A stretch of DNA of 19,674 nt from Acinetobacter sp. GTDB lineage: Bacteria > Pseudomonadota > Gammaproteobacteria > Pseudomonadales > Moraxellaceae. How positions within the stretch are numbered: the stretch's first letter is position 1; every line of letters begins with the position of its first letter. The notes beneath the pieces were generated by a model. That model was not told the DNA's origin. It did not search any database and saw nothing but the letters and a program-made list of their open reading frames with translations. Below are positions 8,381 to 15,644 of this stretch, one piece after another. The stretch is from positions 1 through 19,674 of the forward strand of contig SSHD01000091.1 of the NCBI GenBank assembly GCA_008017255.1. Direction: 5' to 3'. The position numbers and the translations under genes are program-made.

Positions 8381-9748
8381 ATGACTGTTTATAACAAATT
8401 AAAGATCGCTATTTTAACTATAATCACCACGCCACATCTTTATGCGATTACGCTCGATCCGTTGCAAATTCAATCTGCACCGGGTGAATTACTCTATGCG
8501 GAAATGAACTTTCATCACACCAATCCAAATTCTAAAATTGAAGTCGGTTTGGCGACGCCTGAAGATGTGATGATGCTCGGTACCAGTCACCGACCACCTG
8601 CCAATTTAAACTTTTTCACGCGTCGTAACAGTCAAGGTGAAGGTACGATTGTGATTACCTCTTCTCGCCCGATGATTGAAGCTGAGCTGAATATTATTTT
8701 AAAAATTCAGGAAGGCAGTGCATCACATTTAAAACATATTCAACAGCCAGTCCGCTCGAGTGCAAAGGCTGAAGTTGCCAAATCCATTTCAGAAAAGACA
8801 TTGACGCCAAAATTTATCGTCAGTGAAAAAGATATTGCGTTAAACTTGCCTGAAAGCACTCGTTTTAATGCGGCAACCAACTCAACACAACCGATAAAAC
8901 AAGAAAAATTGTTAAATGCTCCGTTTGAGCTGCCACCAACGATGGCCAATGCAGCTGCAGATGCAGATGCAACGAGCAGCACACCAACGGGTACCACACC
9001 AGCTATCACTGCGCTTGCCACCCCAATTGCTCAGACTGCAGTCAACAACTTTGAAGCTACGCTCAATGCATTTAGACAATTTGAAGGCTCGGTTGCAAAA
9101 CCACAAGCAACAACCCAAACTGCACAGAGCACAACCACCCCACAGCAAACCAAAACCACCACACAAAGCGTAAAGAAAAAAACCAAGACCACTCAAAATA
9201 ACAATGGTCAAAAACACATAGTGCAACGTCAAGAATCTCTGTGGAGTATTTCGCAACAAATTGCCAACCAAACTCAGCAGCCTGTGGCACAGGTGATGAA
9301 GCAAATTAAGGCACAAAATGAACATGCCTTTGTTGATGGCAATGCCAATCGATTACGCCAAGGCGCACGTTTGAATTTCGATCTCAATACCGTACCAGCA
9401 CAACCAAATAAAAAATCAAATCAACTTGCAGCACAACAAACACGCACGCCAGCGGGCCAAACCAAATATCGCTTAGAGCAAGCCGAAATGTCACTGGTTG
9501 CCGAAAGCAATCAAGATGCCAGCACTGGCAGCGCGAAAAAAGACACTATGCAACCCAAACTCAGCGCAGATGTTTCTTTAAAAGTGAACTCAGCACGAGA
9601 GAAAACCGTTACATTACAAAAAAATGTTACACAGTTAGAATTGGCTTTACGCCAGAAAGAACAGCGTATTCAACTGCTCAATGCACGACTTGCCGAGTTG
9701 CAAGAACAGTTAAGAGCACGACAAGAAACCAAAAAATCAACACATTAA
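8381..9748 (+). CDS. fimV: FimV N-terminal half: periplasmic LysM protein
   Basis: 455 residues from the chosen start. A signal peptide (MTVYNKLKIAILTI then TTPHLYA, cleavage after residue 22) precedes a FimV-type N-terminal domain beginning ITLDPLQIQSAPGELLYAE (about 23-115). A Thr/Gln/Ala-rich linker follows. Next is a LysM-like FimV core (about 278-335) with HIVQRQESLWSIS and the typical AFVDGNANRLRQGARL. A C-terminal coiled coil (about 403-446, LELALRQKEQRIQLL) ends in a charged tail without a membrane segment. In P. aeruginosa FimV is one protein of about 900 residues that continues through a membrane helix into a cytoplasmic part; here that part is the next gene. An in-frame ATG at 8294 would add 29 residues, but it would bury the signal peptide and overlap the likely promoter region. 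Confidence 0.88.
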   Translation: MTVYNKLKIAILTIITTPHLYAITLDPLQIQSAPGELLYAEMNFHHTNPNSKIEVGLATPEDVMMLGTSHRPPANLNFFTRRNSQGEGTIVITSSRPMIEAELNIILKIQEGSASHLKHIQQPVRSSAKAEVAKSISEKTLTPKFIVSEKDIALNLPESTRFNAATNSTQPIKQEKLLNAPFELPPTMANAAADADATSSTPTGTTPAITALATPIAQTAVNNFEATLNAFRQFEGSVAKPQATTQTAQSTTTPQQTKTTTQSVKKKTKTTQNNNGQKHIVQRQESLWSISQQIANQTQQPVAQVMKQIKAQNEHAFVDGNANRLRQGARLNFDLNTVPAQPNKKSNQLAAQQTRTPAGQTKYRLEQAEMSLVAESNQDASTGSAKKDTMQPKLSADVSLKVNSAREKTVTLQKNVTQLELALRQKEQRIQLLNARLAELQEQLRARQETKKSTH

Positions 9749-9810
9749 GTTGCGAGAAGATTCTCAACAATTTACAGAAAAATCGACGCTATCTTTAAGG
9801 GGAAAAGATC

Positions 9811-11133
9811 ATGTCAACAATTATTATCGTACTGCTGGTCATTGTCTTAGTTGTTGCAATTATCCTGAAAAAAAAGCAGGATAATCAGGCCAATGCTGCG
9901 CCGAAAAAAAGAACAGCCAAAACAACTGCAAAGGCCACAGCGGCAAAAAAAACCTCGCGTACGTCTTTAGCAAAAGAACAAATAACACCCGAACCACAGC
10001 AAACCACCCCCATTTCGGACGACGCACGTCAAAAAATTGAACAACTAATTCAAAAAGGTTCATTTCAACCCGCTGAAGTACAAATTAATCAATTATTAAA
10101 ACAAGACAATTCGCAACACGAACTTTATTTGTATTTACTTGACCTGCATATTGCTCAAAAAGATGACATTGCAATTGATCAACTGATCAAACATATTCAC
10201 GCATTAAAGTTAGAAGATATTGCCGAAACTGCGGAATTAAAACGCAAAGAATATGAGAGCAATAAGCAACCAGATGCCATTGAGTATCACTCAAACGCTA
10301 AAAGTGCACAACAAACATCAGCTGCACCAGACAATAGTGCAGCATTTGATGCCTTAGTCCAAACGACATCAACCCAATCTTTCGATGATTTACAATCAGA
10401 ATCAACCACAACCACCGAAGCAGACCGCCCTACCGAAGAAAAAGAAGAAGCAAAACCTACCGAAACTAAAGCGGAATTCCAACCTTTAGACTTCAATTTT
10501 ACTTTCAAGCAAAAAGAAACCGTAGAACCAAACCCACCAACAGATGTAGCGAACACTAAGTCACAACCAACTTTAGATTTTTCATTTAAATTAGATTCTG
10601 ATCAAAACACACCGACTGACGAAGAAAAACCCGTTGTTGCGGAAAAAACTGAATTAGACCTCGATCTTGCAAATCTAGATACGCAGCCACAAGAAGTCGA
10701 AACAAAAGCAGCTGAAACCTTACCAAGCCTAGATTTCACTTTTGATGCGCCACAAGTAGAAAGTGCCGAGCCAGCCGAAATTGCGACTGAAGCTGCTGAA
10801 AACACCACCGAACAACCCGCCATTGTGTTTGAAGAAACCACGGCACCAGTGGAAGTAGCCGAAGTAGCGGCTGTTGAAGAAGTGCCAGAAATCGCAGCAG
10901 TGCAGGAAGTACCCGTTGTCACGGCAACCACCTCAACCGATGACCCATTAACGAAGTCATTCCCTGACTTACAACAGCTCGATGAAACCGAGTTAGATTT
11001 AGATTTAGCTGCACAGTATATCGAACTAGGGGCTTACGACTCTGCGCGAGTGTTATTACAAAATGACCGTGCGGGTTTAAATGCCGAACAACAACAGCGT
11101 GCAGAAATGTTACTGAATAAAATAGCTTCTTAA
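9811..11133 (+). CDS. FimV C-terminal half: membrane helix plus cytoplasmic domain
   Basis: 440 residues. A membrane helix (3-19) followed at once by a very basic stretch (about 20-50) predicts N-out, C-in topology. Residues about 70-150 form helical, TPR-like repeats (EVQINQLLKQDNSQHELYLY), as in the cytoplasmic part of FimV. A long acidic Pro/Thr/Glu linker follows with three LDFxF motifs (227-231, 255-259, 308-312). The last 50 residues (ETELDLDLAAQYIELGAYDS, then ARVLL) match the conserved FimV C-terminal motif that in Pseudomonas binds partners such as FimL. AAGGGGA lies seven bases before the ATG, so it is translated on its own. The gap to the upstream half is 62 bases, with stops. The halves together total 895 residues, the usual FimV length. 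Confidence 0.87.
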   Translation: MSTIIIVLLVIVLVVAIILKKKQDNQANAAPKKRTAKTTAKATAAKKTSRTSLAKEQITPEPQQTTPISDDARQKIEQLIQKGSFQPAEVQINQLLKQDNSQHELYLYLLDLHIAQKDDIAIDQLIKHIHALKLEDIAETAELKRKEYESNKQPDAIEYHSNAKSAQQTSAAPDNSAAFDALVQTTSTQSFDDLQSESTTTTEADRPTEEKEEAKPTETKAEFQPLDFNFTFKQKETVEPNPPTDVANTKSQPTLDFSFKLDSDQNTPTDEEKPVVAEKTELDLDLANLDTQPQEVETKAAETLPSLDFTFDAPQVESAEPAEIATEAAENTTEQPAIVFEETTAPVEVAEVAAVEEVPEIAAVQEVPVVTATTSTDDPLTKSFPDLQQLDETELDLDLAAQYIELGAYDSARVLLQNDRAGLNAEQQQRAEMLLNKIAS

Positions 11134-11151
11134 AGTGGCTCAGTTTAGTAT

Positions 11152-11177
11152 AAGCAGTCTTTAAGACTGCTTTTTTT
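11152..11177 (+). terminator. Terminator after the FimV C-terminal gene
   Basis: AAGCAGTCTT (11152-11161) and AAGACTGCTT (11163-11172) form a perfect inverted repeat, followed by a T-run to 11177. The next base begins the start codon of the asparaginase gene. Confidence 0.9.
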
Positions 11178-12146
11178 ATGATGAAAAAAATTGCTTTAAT
11201 CTATATGGGTGGCACATTTGGTTGTGTGGGCGAACCCTTAGCACCGATGTCTGAGCACGATTTTCTCCCCTTGCTCGCTCAGCATATTGTGGCAGATATT
11301 ACTGTGCAATGTTTTGCCGCAGCGCAGATTAAAGATAGTAGCGCCTGTACTGCAGCCGATTGGTTAGTACTGATTCAGCAAATTCAACAGTTGCAGCGAC
11401 AGGGTTTTCAACATTTTGTAATTATTCACGGCACCGATACTTTAAGCTACGCAGCAGCAACTCTGGCACGTTTCTTGGGGCACAGTTGCCATGTGGTGCT
11501 CACAGGAAGCCAATATCCACTCTTGAACGTCACAGGCTGTGATACTAGAGAATTTAGCGATGCATTGAGTAATCTGCATTTCGCATTGCAACAAATTGAG
11601 CAACAACCCGCTGGTGTGTATTTGGCATTTCAACAGCAGATTTTCCATGCCCAAAGCAGCTTAAAAATACACACCTCCGCCCTAGATGCATTCGCAGGTA
11701 TTGCAGCAGATCAGCCCTTTGCATCTGCAACGCAGGCTATTCAAGTCCAACAACAGCATATTGCACAGGCGGAACATTTCAACTTGCTCAGCCTGATGCT
11801 ACAACCAATTATGCCCGCGCAACTGCTTACTCAGCTAGAAAATATGTTGTCGAATCCGCCACAGTTTCTAGTCTTGCAAGCCTTTGGCAGTGGTAATATC
11901 GCCATCAATAATGACATTTTAGCGCTATTCGATTCACTCTACCTGCAACGCTGCATTTGCATTATCAGCAGCCAAGTGCCTTTTGGTACACTAGCACAGC
12001 ATTATGCAGTCAGCACTTGGATGCAAACTGCCAAAGTACTGATGAATGATGCTCATAGTCATGCCGATTTATATGCCAAAGCCTTGCAAATGTATTTAAA
12101 ATACCCGACCCACACACAACGCTTTGAACAGTGGGCTCAACATTAA
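11178..12146 (+). CDS. Asparaginase, cytoplasmic (type I-like)
   Basis: Hydrolyses L-asparagine to aspartate and ammonia. It has no signal peptide, so it is probably cytoplasmic. The family motif near the N-terminus is YMGGTFG with nucleophile Thr13. The second motif is HGTDTLSYAA (84-93) with Thr86 and Asp87, and Lys163 in SSLKIHTSALDAF completes the catalytic set. The length, 322 residues, is normal. It starts ATGATG, so the start may be 11178 or 11181. Neither has a ribosome site, because the upstream bases are the T-run of a terminator. It is followed by truA after 15 bases. The amino-acid composition is rich in Gln and His. The gene is not part of the usual fimV-truA pair in Pseudomonas (established knowledge), so it may be an insertion in this lineage. 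Confidence 0.9.
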   Translation: MMKKIALIYMGGTFGCVGEPLAPMSEHDFLPLLAQHIVADITVQCFAAAQIKDSSACTAADWLVLIQQIQQLQRQGFQHFVIIHGTDTLSYAAATLARFLGHSCHVVLTGSQYPLLNVTGCDTREFSDALSNLHFALQQIEQQPAGVYLAFQQQIFHAQSSLKIHTSALDAFAGIAADQPFASATQAIQVQQQHIAQAEHFNLLSLMLQPIMPAQLLTQLENMLSNPPQFLVLQAFGSGNIAINNDILALFDSLYLQRCICIISSQVPFGTLAQHYAVSTWMQTAKVLMNDAHSHADLYAKALQMYLKYPTHTQRFEQWAQH

Positions 12147-12161
12147 CCTCGAGGTAAGCAC

Positions 12162-12959
12162 ATGCAACGTTATGCAATCGGTATTGAATTTTGCGGTACG
12201 CAATATCGTGGCTGGCAAACGCAACAGGCGGGCGTTGTGAGCGTGCAAGAAACCCTTGAACAAGTACTAAGCAAAATTGCCAATGAACCCATTATTGTGC
12301 ATGGTGCAGGCCGTACCGATGCCGGCGTGCATGCCACCAACATGGTGGCACATTTCGACACCAACGCCATTCGCCCTGAATATGGCTGGATGATGGGGGC
12401 AAATAGCCAACTGCCCAAAGATATTGCGCTGCAATGGATTAAACCGATGGATGAAAATTTCCATGCCCGCTTTAAAGCCACTGCACGGCGTTATCGTTAT
12501 GTCATCTACAATGCGCCATTCCGCCCTGCACTATTGCACAAACAGGTCACGCATATTTATGAGCCTTTAGATAGCAAAAAAATGATTGCGGCAGCGGCGA
12601 AATTTACGGGTACGCACAATTTTGAGTCTTTTCGTGCTGCGTCCTGTCAGTCCAAACAGCCAATACGCCATGTAAAGCATTGCCGTTTATTTGAACATGG
12701 TCGCTATTTGGTTTTAGATATTCAAGCCGATGGTTTTTTACATCACATGGTGCGTAATATTGTCGGTTGTTTACTGGAAATTGGGCAGGGACTGTATGAA
12801 ATTGAGCATATTGATACGATTTTTGCCGCCGAAGACCGTAAAGCAGCGGGCATTACCGCCCCACCCGATGGCTTGTATTTTATTCATGCCGATTATCCAG
12901 CGCAGTTTGAGCTGCCTAAAATACCGCTCGGCCCGCAGTGGCTGAATTTACCTGAATAA
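12162..12959 (+). CDS. truA: tRNA pseudouridine(38-40) synthase
   Basis: Makes pseudouridine at positions 38, 39 and 40 of the tRNA anticodon arm. The catalytic Asp53 is in GAGRTDAGVHA (48-58). Other family blocks are FHARFKATARRYRY (about 101-114), FTGTHNFESFRA (about 148-159) and GFLHHMVRNIVGCLLEIG (about 191-208). The length, 265 residues, is normal. GAGG lies seven bases before the ATG (12151-12154), and the gap to the asparaginase gene is only 15 bases, so the two probably share a transcript. A structured repeat follows the stop in place of a classical T-rich terminator. Confidence 0.98.
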   Translation: MQRYAIGIEFCGTQYRGWQTQQAGVVSVQETLEQVLSKIANEPIIVHGAGRTDAGVHATNMVAHFDTNAIRPEYGWMMGANSQLPKDIALQWIKPMDENFHARFKATARRYRYVIYNAPFRPALLHKQVTHIYEPLDSKKMIAAAAKFTGTHNFESFRAASCQSKQPIRHVKHCRLFEHGRYLVLDIQADGFLHHMVRNIVGCLLEIGQGLYEIEHIDTIFAAEDRKAAGITAPPDGLYFIHADYPAQFELPKIPLGPQWLNLPE

Positions 12960-12975
12960 TTTATTTTTGAATCCT

Positions 12976-13057
12976 CGCCTAACCCCTCCTTTGAACAAGG
13001 AGGGGGAATTCTGCTCTTGAATCTTGCGATGCTTTAGTCGCATCTCAGGGTTAGCGG
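12976..13057. repeat. Structured intergenic repeat after truA (REP/MITE-like)
   Basis: CTAACCC (12979-12985) and GGGTTAG (13048-13054) bracket two hairpins. The first pairs CCCCTCCTT (12983-12991) with AAGGAGGGG (12997-13005). The second pairs GATGC (13028-13032) with GCATC (13040-13044). The left end (CCTAACCCCTC, then a hairpin, then GGGG) closely resembles the element at 18149-18221. There is no coding potential. It may stop or stabilise the truA transcript (inference). Confidence 0.6.
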
Positions 13058-13066
13058 GAATTAAAA

Positions 13067-14074
13067 CTAACGCTGTTTGCGTTTACGATATTCCACTGGG
13101 GTTTGATTGGTCCAACGCTTAAATGCCCGATAAAACGTACTCGGCTCAGAAAAACCAGTTAAATACACAATCCGCTCAACGCTCTCATTGGTATTGGCTA
13201 ACAGTTTTTTCGCCAAACGACTCCGATAATCAGAAAGAATTTGCTGAAAACTGGTATTGGCCTCAGAAAGCTGCGTTCTTAAACGACGTGGGGTAATGTT
13301 GAGCTGTGACGCAACGGTTTCCAGTGTGGTTTCACCGCTTTCTAAAGTCGAACCAATGGCACGACGCACCTCACCAACCAAATCATAACGCGCAAGTTCT
13401 TGTAGTTTTTCAATTGCCAATTGTTCATGCAGTTGCAGCAATTCAGGTTCGGCCTGCCACAAAGGATAATCTAAAACCGCTTGGTCGAAATACAATCGGG
13501 TTTCTTTTTGACTTAAGCTGACTGGGCAACCATAGACTCTGAAATATTCATCTTCGTCTGCGCCTTCATTAAAATTAAAATCGATATAAATGGGTTGAAA
13601 TTGACCTTCGGTAATAAATTTAAAGAAACGCAAAATACCGGACATAGCGCATTCAGAAAAATGTCGATTCACCAATTGATCTGACCAAAATTGCTCGCCA
13701 TTGCTTAAATAACAACGGCCATCTTCAATCATCAGCTTAGCATCTAAAGCATCACTAATTAAGCGTTGATACGCCAAGGCACGCTTTAAACCTTCGCCAA
13801 AAGTCCCGCTGCTAATAAATAAATGCTCAATTACTTGACCACGATACAACGGCAAATGCTCACCCAAATGCAGACCAATATCTGTGTCATTGCTGACTTC
13901 TTGTGCAGCAACCCAAAACGCATGTTGCGCACTTAATGGCGTTCGCGCATTGGCATCGACCTGATTAAGCGCCACGCCGGCCTTAGTTAAGATTTCTTCG
14001 CTTGGCAATCCTGCCTTACGAATTGCCTGATAACCAAAGCGCAATACAACTGATGCATCTGTTAACTGACCCAC
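13067..14074 (-). CDS. AraC-family transcriptional regulator
   Basis: 335 residues. The N-terminal half (about 20-205) resembles the arabinose-binding-like domain of the OruR/ArgR-type AraC group. Residues about 232-335 hold two helix-turn-helix units: VASQLNITPRRLRTQLSEA (254-272) and ERIVYLTGFSEPSTFYRAFK (300-319), the latter with the family signature. The start codon is GTG (CAC at 14072-14074), with AAGGG six bases before it. No Met start exists nearby. A sigma70-like promoter lies at 14118-14146. The ligand and targets are unknown; no catabolic genes sit beside it, so it probably acts elsewhere or on itself. It diverges from infA. Confidence 0.92.
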   Translation of the reverse strand: MGQLTDASVVLRFGYQAIRKAGLPSEEILTKAGVALNQVDANARTPLSAQHAFWVAAQEVSNDTDIGLHLGEHLPLYRGQVIEHLFISSGTFGEGLKRALAYQRLISDALDAKLMIEDGRCYLSNGEQFWSDQLVNRHFSECAMSGILRFFKFITEGQFQPIYIDFNFNEGADEDEYFRVYGCPVSLSQKETRLYFDQAVLDYPLWQAEPELLQLHEQLAIEKLQELARYDLVGEVRRAIGSTLESGETTLETVASQLNITPRRLRTQLSEANTSFQQILSDYRSRLAKKLLANTNESVERIVYLTGFSEPSTFYRAFKRWTNQTPVEYRKRKQR

Positions 14075-14117
14075 ACAGCACCCTTCCCTGTTGATACTTT
14101 ATTTAAACAATAATTTT

Positions 14118-14146
14118 AGATTAACTTTGATTGACCAAACTGACAA
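14118..14146 (-). promoter_or_regulatory. Promoter of the AraC-family gene
   Basis: Reading the minus strand, TTGTCA (14146-14141) and TAATCT (14123-14118) are separated by 17 bases. The -10 box ends 43 bases before the GTG start codon. Confidence 0.6.
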
Positions 14147-14181
14147 CAATATTCTGCTAGTTTTGTTAAAAAATAATCAAG

Positions 14182-14194
14182 ATTGTCTGACAAT
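14182..14194. promoter_or_regulatory. Palindrome, possible operator
   Basis: ATTGTC-T-GACAAT is a perfect 13-base palindrome between the divergent AraC-family gene and infA, 36 bases upstream of the AraC-gene -35 box. A TGACAA half site recurs at 14141-14146 within that -35 box. It may be an autoregulatory site (inference). Confidence 0.35.
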
Positions 14195-14235
14195 TTAAAT
14201 CACGAATGAGTGCGCAGCCAGCCACCGACTTCATC

Positions 14236-14264
14236 TTGTAAGTTGCCAATAAATTGACTATAAT
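14236..14264 (+). promoter_or_regulatory. infA promoter
   Basis: TTGTAA (14236-14241) and a perfect TATAAT (14259-14264) are separated by 17 bases and lie 33 bases before the infA ATG. This is the best sigma70 promoter in the window and fits a highly expressed gene. Confidence 0.8.
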
Positions 14265-14297
14265 TTGCGCCTTTCCAATTCGATCATCAGGTAGGCT

Positions 14298-14519
14298 ATG
14301 GCCAATAAAGAGGAACTCATTGAGTTCGAAGGCGTTGTCACCGAAACGCTTCCTAATACCATGTTCCGTGTACGTTTAGAAAACGGTCACGAGGTCATTG
14401 CTCACATTTCTGGTAAAATGCGTAAACACTATATTCGTATTTTGACTGGTGATAGCGTTAAAGTTGAAATGACACCGTATGATTTAACCAAGGGTCGTAT
14501 CACCTATCGCGCACGCTAA
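14298..14519 (+). CDS. infA: Translation initiation factor IF-1
   Basis: 73-residue OB-fold protein that binds the ribosomal A site during initiation. The sequence is nearly the family consensus: [20 protein letters not shown] (17-36), [19 protein letters not shown] (37-55), [15 protein letters not shown] (59-73). It has one more residue at the N-terminus ([10 protein letters not shown]) than the 72-residue E. coli protein. AGG precedes the ATG by six bases. It is a single-gene unit with its own strong promoter and terminator. Confidence 0.99.
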   Translation: MANKEELIEFEGVVTETLPNTMFRVRLENGHEVIAHISGKMRKHYIRILTGDSVKVEMTPYDLTKGRITYRAR

Positions 14520-14532
14520 GAGTCGTGAATGC

Positions 14533-14561
14533 AAAAAAGCCACATGATGTGGCTTTTTTTT
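14533..14561. terminator. infA terminator, probably bidirectional
   Basis: AAAAAAGCCACA (14533-14544) pairs with TGTGGCTTTTTT (14548-14559) around the loop TGA, followed by more T. The A-run on the left arm makes it work in reverse for the convergent gene that ends at 14576. Confidence 0.95.
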
Positions 14562-14575
14562 CGCTGTGAGATAAG

Positions 14576-14947
14576 TTATTGGCTTAAGCGAGTAGTTTTA
14601 CAACCAACCGTGTTGCACTCGCGTAAGCGTTCTAACAACCAATGGTTGCGCTGTTGGGTGCTGCTTAGTCTACATTCTACATCGACACTGTTTTGCTGTT
14701 CGTCACTACAGGTCACATCTCGATGCCGAATCCACGCCAATTGCGATTTTTTTAAAATCTTTTGCTGAGTCATATTCATTTTACTGCGTAACTGCTGATA
14801 GTTTTTATTTAAATCGGCATCGGCACTGGCATAAATTTTATTGGTACAGTAAATATCATCATAGGTATTGCGGGTGTTATCGCAATTATCGGCAAAACTT
14901 AAGCTGGCGATAAGGCTACAAAACAAGGCAAGAATTATTTTATACAT
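14576..14947 (-). CDS. Secreted DUF1311/LprI-like protein
   Basis: 123 residues with a signal peptide (MYKIILALFCSLIASLSFA, cleavage before Asp20), so probably periplasmic. The mature part has six cysteines (22, 34, 80, 92, 111, 116), an even number that suggests three disulfides. The region about 43-80 (LNKNYQQLRSKM then QLAWIRHRDVTC) matches the LprI/DUF1311 pattern of a Trp-Arg core followed by Cys. Members include LprI, a proposed lysozyme inhibitor of mycobacteria, but most have no known role and I do not assign one. It converges on infA and shares its terminator. The ribosome site is weak. Confidence 0.8.
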   Translation of the reverse strand: MYKIILALFCSLIASLSFADNCDNTRNTYDDIYCTNKIYASADADLNKNYQQLRSKMNMTQQKILKKSQLAWIRHRDVTCSDEQQNSVDVECRLSSTQQRNHWLLERLRECNTVGCKTTRLSQ

Positions 14948-15188
14948 GCAATTTAAACTCTTTGTAATTATGGGCGCTATCTAAGCATATTTAGCTTCAA
15001 TAAAATATTGCCATAAAAACCATACTGTTTATAAATTGATCGAATTACAGTATATCTTACATAAACCCTACACAACAGCACTCGTAGTCAGTACAAAGCC
15101 TACAACCACATCATCTACAGAAATAGGCTCGACAGCAACGCTATTTTAGCATTCAATCAAATAGAACGGGTCGTAAAGGATAAGTCGT

Positions 15189-15587
15189 ATGCTAAATGAT
15201 AAATATTGGCTCTGTTGCGCAGTTTTAGCCTTGCAAGGCTGTAACACATCTCATTCAACCATGCAGAATTTACCCGATTATCTACAGCGCTTTATCGGAC
15301 AATCAAGCAGCAGTATTCAGCAACATCTCAACCTCAAGCCTCTGGGTTTTCAAACTCTAGCACAGCCACAGCAAAACAAGAATCAGCTGATTTACACGGT
15401 CATTCGCCCGATACGGATTCCAATTCCAATTGCACAGTCTGCACACATGCCCGCACAAAGCATCCCAATTCAAACGGCGGTCAATACCAGTCAAGCCTAT
15501 GATATTCACTTCAACTGCCATATTATTTTTGAATTAGATCAGCAACAAATCGCACGTTCGATTCGCTACGAAGGCAAAGCCTGCTAA
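15189..15587 (+). CDS. Small hypothetical lipoprotein
   Basis: 132 residues of unknown function. A short type II signal peptide ends in LALQGC, with Cys18 as the lipidated residue, so it is predicted to be membrane-anchored in the envelope. The mature part is Gln/Ser-rich and has a Pro-Ile repeat (IRPIRIPIPI, about 72-81). Two further cysteines (110 and 132, the last residue) could form a disulfide. AAAGGA lies eight bases before the ATG. The gene stands alone between the DUF1311 gene and the leu cluster and ends at a shared terminator. Confidence 0.72.
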   Translation: MLNDKYWLCCAVLALQGCNTSHSTMQNLPDYLQRFIGQSSSSIQQHLNLKPLGFQTLAQPQQNKNQLIYTVIRPIRIPIPIAQSAHMPAQSIPIQTAVNTSQAYDIHFNCHIIFELDQQQIARSIRYEGKAC

Positions 15588-15603
15588 GTTTTGACGACCC
15601 ATA

Positions 15604-15629
15604 AAAAACGCAGCCTAAGCTGCGTTTTT
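15604..15629. terminator. Bidirectional terminator between the small lipoprotein gene and leuB
   Basis: AAAAACGCAGC (15604-15614) pairs perfectly with GCTGCGTTTTT (15619-15629) around the loop CTAA. It has T-runs on both strands and sits between two convergent genes. Confidence 0.95.
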
Positions 15630-15644
15630 GCAATCTGCTGCGAC

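Noticed and set aside
8948..8970. Short GCAGAT tandem repeat.
   Set aside because: It only encodes Ala-Asp repeats in a low-complexity linker and is too short to be a notable DNA repeat.
8912..9325. Several long open frames opposite or alongside the Thr/Gln/Ala-rich region of the FimV N-terminal half.
   Set aside because: They are shadows caused by the biased codons of the low-complexity linker. They have no ribosome sites and no family features.
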